Shown here: positions 25,025-33,920 of the stretch, one piece after another
Layout of the letters: each line of letters starts with the position of its first letter
Position numbering within the stretch: position 1 is the first letter of the stretch
Assembly: GCA_965226645.1 (NCBI GenBank)
Contig: CBDDDL010000004.1
Location: 744,001 to 808,000 of the forward strand
Origin: Poriferisodalis sp965226645
Lineage (GTDB): Bacteria > Actinomycetota > Acidimicrobiia > Acidimicrobiales > Poriferisodalaceae
DNA length: 64,000 nt
Direction: 5' to 3'
Program-made: the position numbers and the translations under genes
The notes under the pieces: generated by a model
Database searches by the model: none
What the model saw: only the letters and a program-made list of their open reading frames with translations
What the model was told of the DNA's origin: nothing

Positions 25025-25035
25025 CTACATTGTAG
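25025..25035. promoter_or_regulatory. Antitoxin operator and leaderless promoter
   Basis: CTACATTGTAG is an inverted repeat (CTACA/TGTAG) four bases upstream of the antitoxin ATG. On the coding strand it contains TACAAT (25034-25029), a good -10 element that would place the transcript start at or next to the ATG, giving a leaderless mRNA. It overlaps the last codons of the DarT-like gene. Autoregulation is inferred. Confidence 0.5.
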
Positions 25036-25801
25036 CACATTCGACGCGTGCCGTTGCGATGAGTTGCGTCACAGTTGGGAAAGGAACCGCTATATGGGCA
25101 GAGGGAACTCGCCTCGGTCGATACTCTCGCGGAGCGATTCGGGGGTTCCACCATTCTGTCGCGATCTTCCGCACCCCAGACCTATTCCACGGACCCGGTC
25201 CGGCACCATCTCGGTCAACAACAGCGTTCAAATCATCGACCGAACGGAAGACGACTCCAATGATCTTCTCCCGTGCAACCACGCCTGGGATCAGTACTTC
25301 GGCTTGGATATCCGTTGGACAAGCTGGCAATGCACTTGGGCTTCTTCGCAGTTTCGTCCATCGATTCGTGACTTCGTCGGAGAACATTTCGCACAGCGCA
25401 TTCACACCCGGCCCCAAGTGCACTCCGTTCCACGCTGCAGCATTCGTTCTGCCGAACAGCGCGTCCACTTCGAACACAATCTCGGTCTGACACAGCAACA
25501 CGACGTAGGGACCGCGCGGCGCCGGGCATTCAACGTCAAACCTCGACTTCAACATCCAAGAGTTGGGCAAGGTGAATGTGAAGCATGACCTTTCGGGATG
25601 ACCGTCCTGCCGCTCGGCATCCGACATGTTCGACGAATTGGCCAAACCCTGCGACACGAGGTCGTCGCGCGAAAGAATCCCATGCTCGAATATCGACGGT
25701 AGGTTCCGCGCCGGTGTGATGTGGCACAGCCATGGGATCTGCCGTCGCTCGACCTCGCTCCGGATCTCGTCGAGTTCAGAACGGGCTGGAGACTTGGGAA
25801 T
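25025..25801 (-). CDS. DarT-like DNA ADP-ribosyltransferase toxin (DUF4433) with ATT start or lost start
   Basis: The frame encodes about 258 aa and matches the DarT family along its length: RRQIPWLCHITPARNLPSIF near residues 19-38 (NAD-binding His 27), SCFTFTLPNSWML, VVLLCQTEIVFEVDALFGRT, and PTDIQAEVLIPG with the presumed catalytic Glu at about 168. The family links ADP-ribose to thymidine in single-stranded DNA. An in-frame TAG at 25807-25805 bounds the frame and no ATG, GTG or TTG occurs before the conserved N-terminus. An ATT at 25801 has GGGAG nine bases upstream, so it is either a rare ATT start or a mutated ATG. The first GTG (25657) would remove the NAD-binding His. No DarG macrodomain antitoxin gene is adjacent; the Phd/PIN pair follows at once. 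The last 40 residues look atypical. Confidence 0.68.
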   Translation of the reverse strand: MPKSPARSELDEIRSEVERRQIPWLCHITPARNLPSIFEHGILSRDDLVSQGLANSSNMSDAERQDGHPERSCFTFTLPNSWMLKSRFDVECPAPRGPYVVLLCQTEIVFEVDALFGRTNAAAWNGVHLGPGVNALCEMFSDEVTNRWTKLRRSPSALPACPTDIQAEVLIPGVVAREKIIGVVFRSVDDLNAVVDRDGAGPGPWNRSGVRKIATEWWNPRIAPREYRPRRVPSAHIAVPFPTVTQLIATARVECATM

Positions 25802-25831
25802 GTTCTATTGCTCCCGAAAATCAGAGACGGG

Positions 25832-26254
25832 TCAGTCGTCGAGGCGGGCGGTGGCCTTGCCGGTGAGGACTGCTCGGTCGTCCTGATTGGTGGTGGTGAT
25901 GTCGATGTCGACCAGCTTCGCGCCATCCTCGTCACGGATGTCGGTGACCTCGGCCTTGGCAGTGAGCGTGTCGCCGGGCCACACCTGGTTGGTAAACCGC
26001 ACGCCGTAGTAGGTGAGGCGACCGTCGCCCACGAAGTTCGTGACCATGCGGCCGGTCATGCCCATGGTGAGCATGCCGTGGGCGAACACGGTGGGGTAAC
26101 CCGCCACCTCGGTGACGAACTTCTCGTCGGTGTGGACGGGGTTGTAGTCGCCGGATGCGCCTGCGTACTGGACGATCTGGGTGCGGGTGAGGTCATCGAC
26201 GATCTGCTCGGAGTAGCTGTCGCCGACGCTGAGCTGCGATGCGCTGAGTGCCAT
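25832..26254 (-). CDS. MaoC-like (R)-hydroxyacyl dehydratase, HadB-type
   Basis: A 140-aa hot-dog-fold hydratase. The catalytic motif YAGASGDYNPVHTDEKF (about residues 30-46) supplies the Asp/His pair of hydratase 2 enzymes, and PTVFAHGMLTMGM follows as in HadB. It probably dehydrates 3-hydroxyacyl thioesters together with the adjacent HadA-like partner, whose gene ends 46 bp upstream on the same strand. In actinobacteria such pairs serve fatty-acid synthesis or (R)-specific beta-oxidation. Confidence 0.9.
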   Translation of the reverse strand: MALSASQLSVGDSYSEQIVDDLTRTQIVQYAGASGDYNPVHTDEKFVTEVAGYPTVFAHGMLTMGMTGRMVTNFVGDGRLTYYGVRFTNQVWPGDTLTAKAEVTDIRDEDGAKLVDIDITTTNQDDRAVLTGKATARLDD

Positions 26255-26299
26255 GTCAAGTTGCCTTTCTGCGATGGGTAAGTGACGGACCGCGAGGCG

Positions 26300-26839
26300 C
26301 TAGTCGTCGATGACCTTTTCGGTGACGACGCCGACGCCCTTGGCGGTGATGACCAGCTCGTCGTCCTCGTCGCGGTATTCGGTGACGGCCTCGGAGAACT
26401 TGAGGATGCCTGCCCGCCGGGATTGCTTCTCCCACTTCTCGCCTTCGTACGTGACGGTGTGCAGCACGTCACCGGGCTTGAGATGGCGGTGATAGGTGAA
26501 GTGCTGCTCGGCGTGCAGACCGCCGGCAGCAGCGCCGGATTGCTTGTCGTCCTGGCGCTCGTCGGCGACATCGTCGCCATCGGCTTCGGAGAGGTCGCGC
26601 ACCAACGTGCCCGAGGCCGTGCGGCCGCTGCCGAACCACTTCTTGTCCGGCTTGGGACGCAAGAAGTAGTTCGGGTCGAACTGAGCGCTGGACTGTGCGA
26701 ATGTCGGCGGCGCGATGATCGAGCCGACTTCGGTGCCTGCGGCGTAGTCCGCGTCGCTGTAGATCGGGTTCGTGTCGCCAACGGCCCGCGCAAACATCAG
26801 GATGTGCGTGGCCTCCACGGGGAATCGTTCGACTGCCAT
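26300..26839 (-). CDS. MaoC-like N-terminal dehydratase subunit, HadA/HadC-type
   Basis: A 179-aa FAS1-type dehydratase N-terminal domain protein. It opens with VERFPVEATHILMFARAVGD and has IAPPTFAQSSAQFDP, typical of HadA/C proteins. A charged insertion (about residues 80-100, rich in Asp, Glu and Ser) interrupts the domain. The ATG at 26839 has AGGAG six bases upstream. It probably forms a heterodimer with the downstream HadB-like product, which carries the catalytic motif. Confidence 0.87.
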   Translation of the reverse strand: MAVERFPVEATHILMFARAVGDTNPIYSDADYAAGTEVGSIIAPPTFAQSSAQFDPNYFLRPKPDKKWFGSGRTASGTLVRDLSEADGDDVADERQDDKQSGAAAGGLHAEQHFTYHRHLKPGDVLHTVTYEGEKWEKQSRRAGILKFSEAVTEYRDEDDELVITAKGVGVVTEKVIDD

Positions 26840-26896
26840 GTCTGGCTCCTCTCGCGGCTGCTCGATTCGGGATGCCGCCGCAACATGATGGCAGCC

Positions 26897-26936
26897 GCGC
26901 GCGGAGCGCGCACGACCGACACAGCGCGCAGCGCGC
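26897..26936. terminator. Two GC-only hairpins between operons
   Basis: GCGCGC-GGA-GCGCGC (26897-26911) and GCGCGC-A-GCGCGC (26924-26936) lie in the 140-bp gap after the hydrolase gene and before the MaoC gene. They could end the upstream transcript. There is no T tract. Confidence 0.35.
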
Positions 26937-26979
26937 ACAAGAGGCACAGCCGGCGGCAAGCCTGGGGTTGGCTGGCGTT

Positions 26980-27810
26980 CTAGGCCAAGCCGACCGCGAG
27001 TGCCGTTCGCACCGCGGCCGGGTCCTCGTTCATCATCATGTGGCCGGCGCCAGCGAGGTGGACGACGTCGGCGTTCTCAAAGTCGGCGATGAGCGGAGCG
27101 GCGGCCCGTGGCGGGGTCATCTTGTCCTCGCTGCCCACGATGACCGTCACCGGACACCGCACCCTTGCTGCCACATCGCCGGCGTCGTAGGCAGCGCATG
27201 CTGACAAGTCGGCGTGGATGACGCCGTTGTCTGCTCGTTCGAGCAGGGCGATTCCGCCGCCCAGCATCCACAGCCCCGGCGTGGGATTCGTCGCGATGTG
27301 CGCTCGGCTGCCATGCCCCCATGACGTCATCAGCTCGGGTGCGAGCAGCTCGTTGCGCTCGGCGGCACCGAGCAGCGCCGGGTGGACCCCCATCGCGGCG
27401 GCGGTTCCCAACAGGACCAGCCGGGCAACCCGGTCGTGATCGGCAGCGGCCACTTCGGTGCAGATCAGCGAGCCCATCGAATGACCGACGAGCCGCACCT
27501 GCTCGCATTCGAGTCGTTCGGAAACGGCGGTGATCGCCTCCCCGAGCCAGACGGCCATATCCGAAACCGAGCCCAGCGGCTCGCCGTCACTGAGACCGTG
27601 GCCGGGCAGGTCGATGGCCAGGGGCGTGAAGCCGTGATGTGCGAGCCACCGCGTCTGCAGCTGCCACACGGTGCGATTCATGCCCGCGCCGTGCACGAGC
27701 ATCACCGGCGGCGCGTCGGCCGCTGACGCAGCGTTGGGCACCACTCCCCCGGTCGCCACGCCAACCGAGTGTGACCCCACTTGCAGCGAGAACGATTCAG
27801 TCGCTGTCAT
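26980..27810 (-). CDS. Alpha/beta hydrolase
   Basis: Alpha/beta hydrolase of 276 aa: oxyanion region VMLVHGAGMNRTVWQ, nucleophile GHSMGS (Ser near 115), acid in VGSEDKMTPPRAA and His in LAGAGHMMMNEDP. The ATG at 27810 lies four bases past the stop of the MetY-like gene, so the two are co-transcribed. It is too short and lacks the motifs of MetX homoserine acetyltransferase, so the pairing with MetY does not complete a methionine pathway. The substrate is unknown. Confidence 0.87.
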   Translation of the reverse strand: MTATESFSLQVGSHSVGVATGGVVPNAASAADAPPVMLVHGAGMNRTVWQLQTRWLAHHGFTPLAIDLPGHGLSDGEPLGSVSDMAVWLGEAITAVSERLECEQVRLVGHSMGSLICTEVAAADHDRVARLVLLGTAAAMGVHPALLGAAERNELLAPELMTSWGHGSRAHIATNPTPGLWMLGGGIALLERADNGVIHADLSACAAYDAGDVAARVRCPVTVIVGSEDKMTPPRAAAPLIADFENADVVHLAGAGHMMMNEDPAAVRTALAVGLA

Positions 27811-27814
27811 CGGT

Positions 27815-29110
27815 TCAGCCCTTCTGCGAGGCGCGCAGGGCGCGAGACAGGTCGGAGATGATGTCGCCGGGATGCTCAAGCCCGACCGAGAGCCGCACGA
27901 GGTCCTCCCCGACTCCCGCGGCGGCAAGATCGGCAGCGCTCATCTGCTGGTGGGTAGTACTGGCGGGGTGAATCACCAGCGTCTTGGCGTCACCGACGTT
28001 GGCGAGGTGCGACGCCAGCCGCACGGCCTCGATGAATCGGCGGCCCGCCTCGCGACCGCCTTCGATGCCGAAGCTCAGGATGGCGCCCGCACCCTTGGGC
28101 AGTAGGCGCTTGGCGAGCTCGTGATCAGGATGTGTCGGCACCGAGGGATGGCTCACCCAGCTGACGGCATCGTGGGACATCAGAAATTCGACGACTAGCT
28201 CGGTGTTGGCGACGTGCCGGTCCATCCGGATCGGCAGCGTCTCGATGCCCTGTAGGAGATAGAACGCCGTGGCGGGGCTCATGGCCGCACCGAAGTCGCG
28301 CAAGCCTTCGGCCCGGGCCCGCATGGAGAGCGCTTGGGGTCCGTACTCGTCGGCGAACGCGATTCCGTGGTAGCCGGCGTACGGCTCGCTGAGGGTCGGG
28401 AACTTGCCCGAAGCGGCCCAATCGAAGCGCCCGCCGTCGACCAACACACCGCCGATCGCGATGCCGTGCCCGCCGAGGAACTTGGTGGCACTGTGCATCA
28501 CGATGTCGGCGCCCAACTCGATCGGCCGCATCAGGTGCGGTGTGGTGAATGTGGCGTCGAGCATCAGCGGCAGGTCGGCCTCATGAGCCACCGCGGCTAC
28601 AGCAGAGACGTCGAGCACCTCAATGTTGGGATTGCCCAGCGTCTCGGCGAACAGCACCTTGGTGTTCGGTTGAATGGCTGCGCGCCAGGCGTCGAGGTCG
28701 CGAGGATCCACAAATGTCGTGGTGATGCCGAAGCGCGGCAGTGTCAGGCTCAGAATGTTGTGGGTGCCGCCGTAGATGTTGCGGCTGGCCACGATGTGGT
28801 CGCCTGCCGAGGCGATGGTGGCACACGCCAGGTGGAACGCCGCCATGCCGCTGGCCGTGCAGACTGCGCCGACGCCGCCTTCGAGGGCTGCAATGCGCTC
28901 CTCCAGCACCGCGACGGTGGGGTTTGAAATACGGCTGTAGATGTGGCCAGGGATTTCGAGGTTGAACAGGCTGGCGGCCTGATCGGTGTCGGTGAAGCTG
29001 AACGAGGTCGTTTGGTAGATCGGCACTGCACGCGCGCCGGTAGTGGGGTCAGGGCGCTGACCGGCGTGCAAGGCGAGCGTGTCAAAGTGCAAGAAATCCG
29101 GCTCGACCAT
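27815..29110 (-). CDS. metY: O-acetylhomoserine sulfhydrylase-type PLP enzyme
   Basis: PLP-dependent Cys/Met metabolism enzyme of 431 aa. The pyridoxal Lys lies in MHSATKFLGGHG (near residue 209), with upstream YSRISNPTVAVLEERIAALE and the C-terminal LVIHPASTTHQQMS substrate segment. The long form with a VGLEHPGDIISDL ending fits O-acetylhomoserine aminocarboxypropyltransferase, which makes homocysteine from acetylhomoserine and sulfide. A related gamma-lyase cannot be excluded. An alpha/beta hydrolase gene follows after four bases. Confidence 0.88.
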   Translation of the reverse strand: MVEPDFLHFDTLALHAGQRPDPTTGARAVPIYQTTSFSFTDTDQAASLFNLEIPGHIYSRISNPTVAVLEERIAALEGGVGAVCTASGMAAFHLACATIASAGDHIVASRNIYGGTHNILSLTLPRFGITTTFVDPRDLDAWRAAIQPNTKVLFAETLGNPNIEVLDVSAVAAVAHEADLPLMLDATFTTPHLMRPIELGADIVMHSATKFLGGHGIAIGGVLVDGGRFDWAASGKFPTLSEPYAGYHGIAFADEYGPQALSMRARAEGLRDFGAAMSPATAFYLLQGIETLPIRMDRHVANTELVVEFLMSHDAVSWVSHPSVPTHPDHELAKRLLPKGAGAILSFGIEGGREAGRRFIEAVRLASHLANVGDAKTLVIHPASTTHQQMSAADLAAAGVGEDLVRLSVGLEHPGDIISDLSRALRASQKG

Positions 29111-29199
29111 GGGTGCCTCCCCGTAGGTGTGCGAGAACTCAAGTATTCAGCATGCGGGCGCGGGTGCCACCGGGGCGCGCAACGACGGGCCCGCGTCGG

Positions 29200-31560
29200 T
29201 CAGCTGGCGGCAGCCTCCGCGGCGCAGATCGCCTCCCAGACACGCTGGGGCGTGACCGGGATGTCGACGTGGGTGACACCCAAATGGACGAGCGCGTCGA
29301 TGACTGCGTTCTGCACCGCTGGCGGAGCGGCAATGGCGCCGTTCTCTCCAATACCACGGGTGCCCAGCTCGTTTCGGTCGGTCGGTATGGCGAGCCGGGC
29401 GGTGCTGATGGGCGGCACATCTGCAGCGGCCGGGATGAGGTAGTCCATCAGCGTGGTGGTGCGTGGCGTGCCGTCGACATCCCACCGGGCCGCCTCCATG
29501 AGCGCTTGGGAGATGCCCGCGACGGCTCCCCCGTGTTGCTGGCCCTCAACCGAGGCTTCGTGCAGCATGCGGCCGCAGTCATCGACCGCTGCGAACGCCA
29601 GCAGTGTGACGCGGCCGGTCTCGGCGTCGACTTCCACTGCGGCGGCGTGGGTGCCATAGGGATGGGTCGGACCGCCGCGCCGCTCGTCCACAGTGGCGCT
29701 GATGCCCCCGGGTGCCGCCGCGGCGATATCGGCCCAGGTCGTCAGCCGGGACGGCACCCCAACGACATGAGCGCCGTCGGGCGTGACCTCGATGTCGTCG
29801 GGGCTTGCTTCCAGTAGGTCGCCTGCCACTTCGCAGATGCGGGCGCGCAGCTCAGTCGCGGCGGCAGCGATTTGGCTGCCCAACACCGACGCAGTGCGGG
29901 ATCCGCCGGTGACACCGCCGAACGTGGATGTCGCCGAGTCGGCGTCGTTCACCCGCACCGCTCCTTCGGCAATTCCGATCCTGGCGCTCGTGATCTGCGC
30001 CCACAGGCTGTGATGGCCTTGGCCGTGACCGTGGCTGCCGCAGGTGACGAGCACGCTGCCGTCGGCACCCAGCTCCAGCGAGGCGTAGTCGGGATCGTCG
30101 CCGCTGCCGGCCGTCTGGCTGTAGCAGCCGTAACCGATGCCGATGAGCGCAGTGCGATCACCGTCGGCCCGACGCTCGGCAGCGAGCGTTTGCCAGCGGG
30201 GCGCGTCGATGAGCTCCTGTGCGGTGTCAAGGGCTCGGTGAGGGTCGCCGCTGTCGATGGTGACGCCGGTGCCGGTGTCGAACGGCAGCTCGTCGGCACG
30301 CAGCAGGTTGCGGCGGCGCACGTCGGCGGGGTCGAGGCCCAACTTGCGGGCGCCGGCGTCGATGGCTCGTTCAAGGGCGGCGTTCACCTCCGGCTGGCCG
30401 GCGCCGCGGTACGCCCCGACGGGTGGCGCGTTGGTGACCGCAGCGCCGTAGCGATAGCGCAGCCGCGGCACCCGGTACAGGCCGGTGCTTTGGCGGTAGC
30501 TGGCCGCAGCCAGCATGGGCGCCATGTGCGGGTAGGCCCCGGCGTCGCTCCACATGACGACGTCGATGCCCGAGATTCGGCCCTCGGCGTCGAGGCCCAT
30601 GCGAATGCGGTGACGTTGGCCGCGCCCGTACGGCATCGAGACGAACTGCTCTTGGCGGCTCTGTACCCAGCGCACGGGCCGGCCCAGCAGTTGCGCAGCG
30701 CGGGCAACCACGAAGAACTCTGCCATCGGGTCGCCGCGGCCGCCGAAACCGCCGCCGACCCAAGGCTCACGCACTCGAACCGCGGTCGTCGGCACGCCCA
30801 GCAGGCGGCGGTACAGATACGGCGCACTGTGGACTCCCTGACCCGTGCTCCAGATGTCGAGCTCGCAATCCGGCGACGCGCCGTCGGCGAGCGGCGTGCC
30901 GCGGATCAGCTCGAACGGTGTCGCGACAATCGCACACGGCTCGATGGGCACGGAGCTGAGCCGGTCGTTCTCGCACTCGAGCTCCACGACCGCCGCAGCG
31001 TCAGCGCAAGGGTCGTCGCCGGGCGCACCAATGGGAACGGCCGAGCCATCGAAGCGGGTCGGCTCGGACACAAAGCCGCCGCCATCTGGCGGATCCAGCG
31101 GGCGCACCACGTTCGTTCCGGCATCCGGGTAGAGCAAGACCTCGTCGGCCGCTGCCTGCTCGGCGCCGATGACGGCCGGCAGTTCGTCGATGTCGACGGT
31201 GATCAGCTCGGCTGCATCCAGAGCCGCCCCAGGCGATTCGGCCAGTACGACGGCAACCGGCTCACCGACGAATCGGACCCGTCCATCGGCCAGCAGCGGC
31301 CGGGCCATCTTCCCGCCCATGGTCGTCGCTCGGTAGTACTCGAGAGGTGCGAGCCCCAAGGCTGAGGCATCGAATACCGCAGCTACCCCGGGCGCCTGCT
31401 CGGCCTCGGCCAGGTCCACGTTCCGCAGCTCTCCGTGGGCCACGTTCGAACGCACGAAGGCGGCGTGCAGGCAGCCGTCTGGTACCGGCAGGTCGGCGGT
31501 GTAGGTCGCCGTCCCGCGCAGCATCGGCAGGTCTTCGGATTCGAGCCGGGCGGTGCTCAT
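29200..31560 (-). CDS. Xanthine-dehydrogenase-family molybdopterin subunit
   Basis: Molybdenum hydroxylase large subunit of 786 aa. Features in order: a short N-terminal Ald_Xan domain (PMLRGTATYTADL), the Gln-loop region WVGGGFGGRGDPMAE, VGAYRGAGQPEVN (the AYRGAG form-II type signature, not the CO-dehydrogenase type), and the C-terminal catalytic Glu in GTRGIGENGAI. It would hydroxylate an N-heterocycle or aldehyde. No FAD or [2Fe-2S] subunit genes are adjacent. A two-domain CoA transferase gene lies 52 bp upstream on the same strand. Confidence 0.9.
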   Translation of the reverse strand: MSTARLESEDLPMLRGTATYTADLPVPDGCLHAAFVRSNVAHGELRNVDLAEAEQAPGVAAVFDASALGLAPLEYYRATTMGGKMARPLLADGRVRFVGEPVAVVLAESPGAALDAAELITVDIDELPAVIGAEQAAADEVLLYPDAGTNVVRPLDPPDGGGFVSEPTRFDGSAVPIGAPGDDPCADAAAVVELECENDRLSSVPIEPCAIVATPFELIRGTPLADGASPDCELDIWSTGQGVHSAPYLYRRLLGVPTTAVRVREPWVGGGFGGRGDPMAEFFVVARAAQLLGRPVRWVQSRQEQFVSMPYGRGQRHRIRMGLDAEGRISGIDVVMWSDAGAYPHMAPMLAAASYRQSTGLYRVPRLRYRYGAAVTNAPPVGAYRGAGQPEVNAALERAIDAGARKLGLDPADVRRRNLLRADELPFDTGTGVTIDSGDPHRALDTAQELIDAPRWQTLAAERRADGDRTALIGIGYGCYSQTAGSGDDPDYASLELGADGSVLVTCGSHGHGQGHHSLWAQITSARIGIAEGAVRVNDADSATSTFGGVTGGSRTASVLGSQIAAAATELRARICEVAGDLLEASPDDIEVTPDGAHVVGVPSRLTTWADIAAAAPGGISATVDERRGGPTHPYGTHAAAVEVDAETGRVTLLAFAAVDDCGRMLHEASVEGQQHGGAVAGISQALMEAARWDVDGTPRTTTLMDYLIPAAADVPPISTARLAIPTDRNELGTRGIGENGAIAAPPAVQNAVIDALVHLGVTHVDIPVTPQRVWEAICAAEAAAS

Positions 31561-31612
31561 GGCCTCACCGTAGCGACGCAGGTTCCGGTGGTCGCGCCGA
31601 GACCGATCGCTG

Positions 31613-33856
31613 TCAATCGACGGGCGCGGGATGTGTGCTGTCAGTTTGTTTGGCCCCGAGCTCGAGCTGGATCTCTTCGCTGTGCTCGTCGAGGTACGGG
31701 GCCCGGCGCATCTGGACGTCGATGCCGCCGATGAGCGAGCCGACCTGGTTCATTGGACCCCATTCGGTCTCGGGCAACTCGACGACCTGGCCGTTGGAGA
31801 GCGCTACCTCGGACCCGACGAATCCTCGCCGTTCGGCGGGAAGGTCGCTTGTGCCCTCGGGCGTCGTCTCGTGCCAAACCCACTCTGGGCCGTCGGCGGC
31901 AGGCACTTCCAGGTAAGTGCGCTCGGGGCCGGCGCCCCGGTAGTCCATCCCGCCCAGCTCGGTCTCAGAGCGTCCGTCGTAGGACACGAACTCGGCTGCT
32001 TGCGCCGCCATGACCGTCTGGGTGAGCGACGTGCGCACGGTCCGGCCCTCGCCGTCGGCCAGCCGTCGGTAGAGCGAGCACAGGACCCCGAACGTGGCGA
32101 TCATGGGCGTGGCGGCGTCGTGCACCGGGACGGTCAGGAATACCGGTTCGTCGTCTCCACCCTGGGCTGACATGATCCCGCCCAGCGCCTGCAACAACGG
32201 GTCGAACGCCGGAACTTCTGCCATCGACTCGTCTCGGCCGTAGCCGGGGCTCTTGACCAAGACGGCATCGGGACGGATGCGGCGCAGCTCCGCGTCGGAG
32301 CATCCGAGCCGTTCGGCCACGCCGGGGCGGAAGTTCTCGACGATCACGTCGGCGACGGCGACGAGCTGTGCCATGACCGCGTGGTCCGCGGCGTCCTTGA
32401 GGTTGAGGCAGACCGAGCGCTTGGACTGGTTCCAGCCATTGAAGTAGGGCCCAAGGACGCGGAATGGGTCGCCCCCGGGCTGCTCGATCTTGGTGACCTC
32501 GGCGCCCAGCATTGCCAGGTGACGGGTGATAACCGGTCCTGCGATGAACGAGCTGAGATCGACAGCCTTCAGGCCCGCCAAGGGAGCTGTGCCCGGTACC
32601 GCCCGGTCGGGGACCGGTTGGGTGGACCACGCGCCAGCCTCAATCTCGGCTGCAACCTCGCCGTTGTGCCCGCCCAATCGCGGTGCTGGCTGCAGTTCGA
32701 CAGCGTCGCAGCCATCGATCCACATCGGCTGCGGCGGAGTGCGTACTTCGCCGAGGTCGGGATGGGAGACGGTGGTCACTAGCCCGTTGGCGGCTGCCAG
32801 CGGCGACGCCATGAACTCCTCTCGGGTCTGGGTCGGTTGACACGGCACGTCGTGGGCCCTGAGGATTTCCAGCCACTCGCGGAGGGGGCGGGCTGCGAAA
32901 GTCTCTTCCAGGATCGGTGTGATCTCTGCCAGCGGTTCGAGGTCGAGCAGGCCCCACGGCGGGTTCGGGAAGCGCTCATCACCCAGCAGGTCCTCGCGTC
33001 CGATGGCCCGCAGCATCGCCGCGTAGAAGGGCAGCGTGCCGCAGGCCACGAACATCCACCGGTCATCGCCGGCCCGGAACAGTCGGTACACGGGCAGCCG
33101 TCCCGCCGAGCCGAGCGGGCACGAGCCGTCGCGTTCGAGACCGGCCATGTCGGGCATCTCGAAGTCGCCGATCTGCATGGCACCCGAGCCGGACACTTCC
33201 GACACGGTGTAGGTGGGCGCGGCTTCGTGGGCTCGACGGGCGTGGAGCCCTGCCGCAGCGGCGATCGCGCCCAGCATTCCGGCCCCGTAAGAGGCGAGCG
33301 GCACCACCAGCTCGACAGGCCCTTCGGAGTAGCTGATCTGGTTCCAGCCGATACCGGTGACCGCGGCAACCTGCGATGGGGTGCCTTCGCGGGTGGCATA
33401 CGGCCCGACGTCGCCCCAGGTGGGACACGACACGATCACAGCGCCCCGAGCGAGGCGCCGGACTGCGGCCGCGGTGTCGGGGTCGGGCACGAGCACCGCA
33501 TCGGCACCGCCGAGCAGCTCGCTGAGCATCGGCGTGATGAGCGATTCCGCCGTGGGCCGCAGGATGCCCGGCAATGACGTAGCCGGTCCGTCGATGCCGG
33601 CGGGCAGCGGAGCACGTTCCCATTCGACGCCGTCGGGCACCACCGAGCGCTTGTTGCGACTCACGGCCTGGAAGCCCGGATCGCTGCGGTAGGGGTCGCC
33701 GCCGGGTGGCTCCATCTTGACCACGTCGGCGCCTTGGTCAGCGAGGAAGCGCGCCGCGTACGGTCCGGCGATGCCGGTGGTCAGCTCGACGACACGGACC
33801 CCTTCAAGGCACCGGACCGGCGAATCACTGCTTCGGGCACCATCGGCGCTGCTCAT
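31613..33856 (-). CDS. Duplicated CaiB/BaiF-type (family III) CoA transferase
   Basis: A 747-aa protein made of two CaiB/BaiF halves. Half one opens with VRVVELTTGIAGPYAARFLA and half two with LKAVDLSSFIAGPVITRHLA near residue 390. Half two has AFDPLLQALGGIMSAQGG, where the Asp fits the acyl-carrying catalytic residue. The matching place in half one reads GTPSQVAAVTGIGW, without Asp, so only the second half may be active. Family III enzymes move CoA between carboxylic acids. ATG 33856 is chosen because upstream sequence overlaps the divergent aldolase gene. It is co-directional with the molybdenum hydroxylase downstream. Confidence 0.87.
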   Translation of the reverse strand: MSSADGARSSDSPVRCLEGVRVVELTTGIAGPYAARFLADQGADVVKMEPPGGDPYRSDPGFQAVSRNKRSVVPDGVEWERAPLPAGIDGPATSLPGILRPTAESLITPMLSELLGGADAVLVPDPDTAAAVRRLARGAVIVSCPTWGDVGPYATREGTPSQVAAVTGIGWNQISYSEGPVELVVPLASYGAGMLGAIAAAAGLHARRAHEAAPTYTVSEVSGSGAMQIGDFEMPDMAGLERDGSCPLGSAGRLPVYRLFRAGDDRWMFVACGTLPFYAAMLRAIGREDLLGDERFPNPPWGLLDLEPLAEITPILEETFAARPLREWLEILRAHDVPCQPTQTREEFMASPLAAANGLVTTVSHPDLGEVRTPPQPMWIDGCDAVELQPAPRLGGHNGEVAAEIEAGAWSTQPVPDRAVPGTAPLAGLKAVDLSSFIAGPVITRHLAMLGAEVTKIEQPGGDPFRVLGPYFNGWNQSKRSVCLNLKDAADHAVMAQLVAVADVIVENFRPGVAERLGCSDAELRRIRPDAVLVKSPGYGRDESMAEVPAFDPLLQALGGIMSAQGGDDEPVFLTVPVHDAATPMIATFGVLCSLYRRLADGEGRTVRTSLTQTVMAAQAAEFVSYDGRSETELGGMDYRGAGPERTYLEVPAADGPEWVWHETTPEGTSDLPAERRGFVGSEVALSNGQVVELPETEWGPMNQVGSLIGGIDVQMRRAPYLDEHSEEIQLELGAKQTDSTHPAPVD

Positions 33857-33920
33857 CGGGATGACTGTAGGTGGCCCGGTCCTGCGGTCGCCGGAGACTG
33901 AGCGCTCTACGATTGCCCCT

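Noticed and set aside
24884..25588. Plus-strand frame of 234 codons across the DarT-like region
   Set aside because: The minus strand carries the DarT motifs in order; the plus frame has no family resemblance and runs through the Phd gene.
26980..27810. MetX (homoserine acetyltransferase) as partner of the MetY-like gene
   Set aside because: It is 276 aa, far shorter than MetX, and its nucleophile and lid regions are those of generic alpha/beta hydrolases.
29872..31365. 497-codon frame antisense to the first molybdenum hydroxylase
   Set aside because: Shadow of the real gene; Ala/Val/Arg/His-rich without recognisable motifs or a ribosome site.
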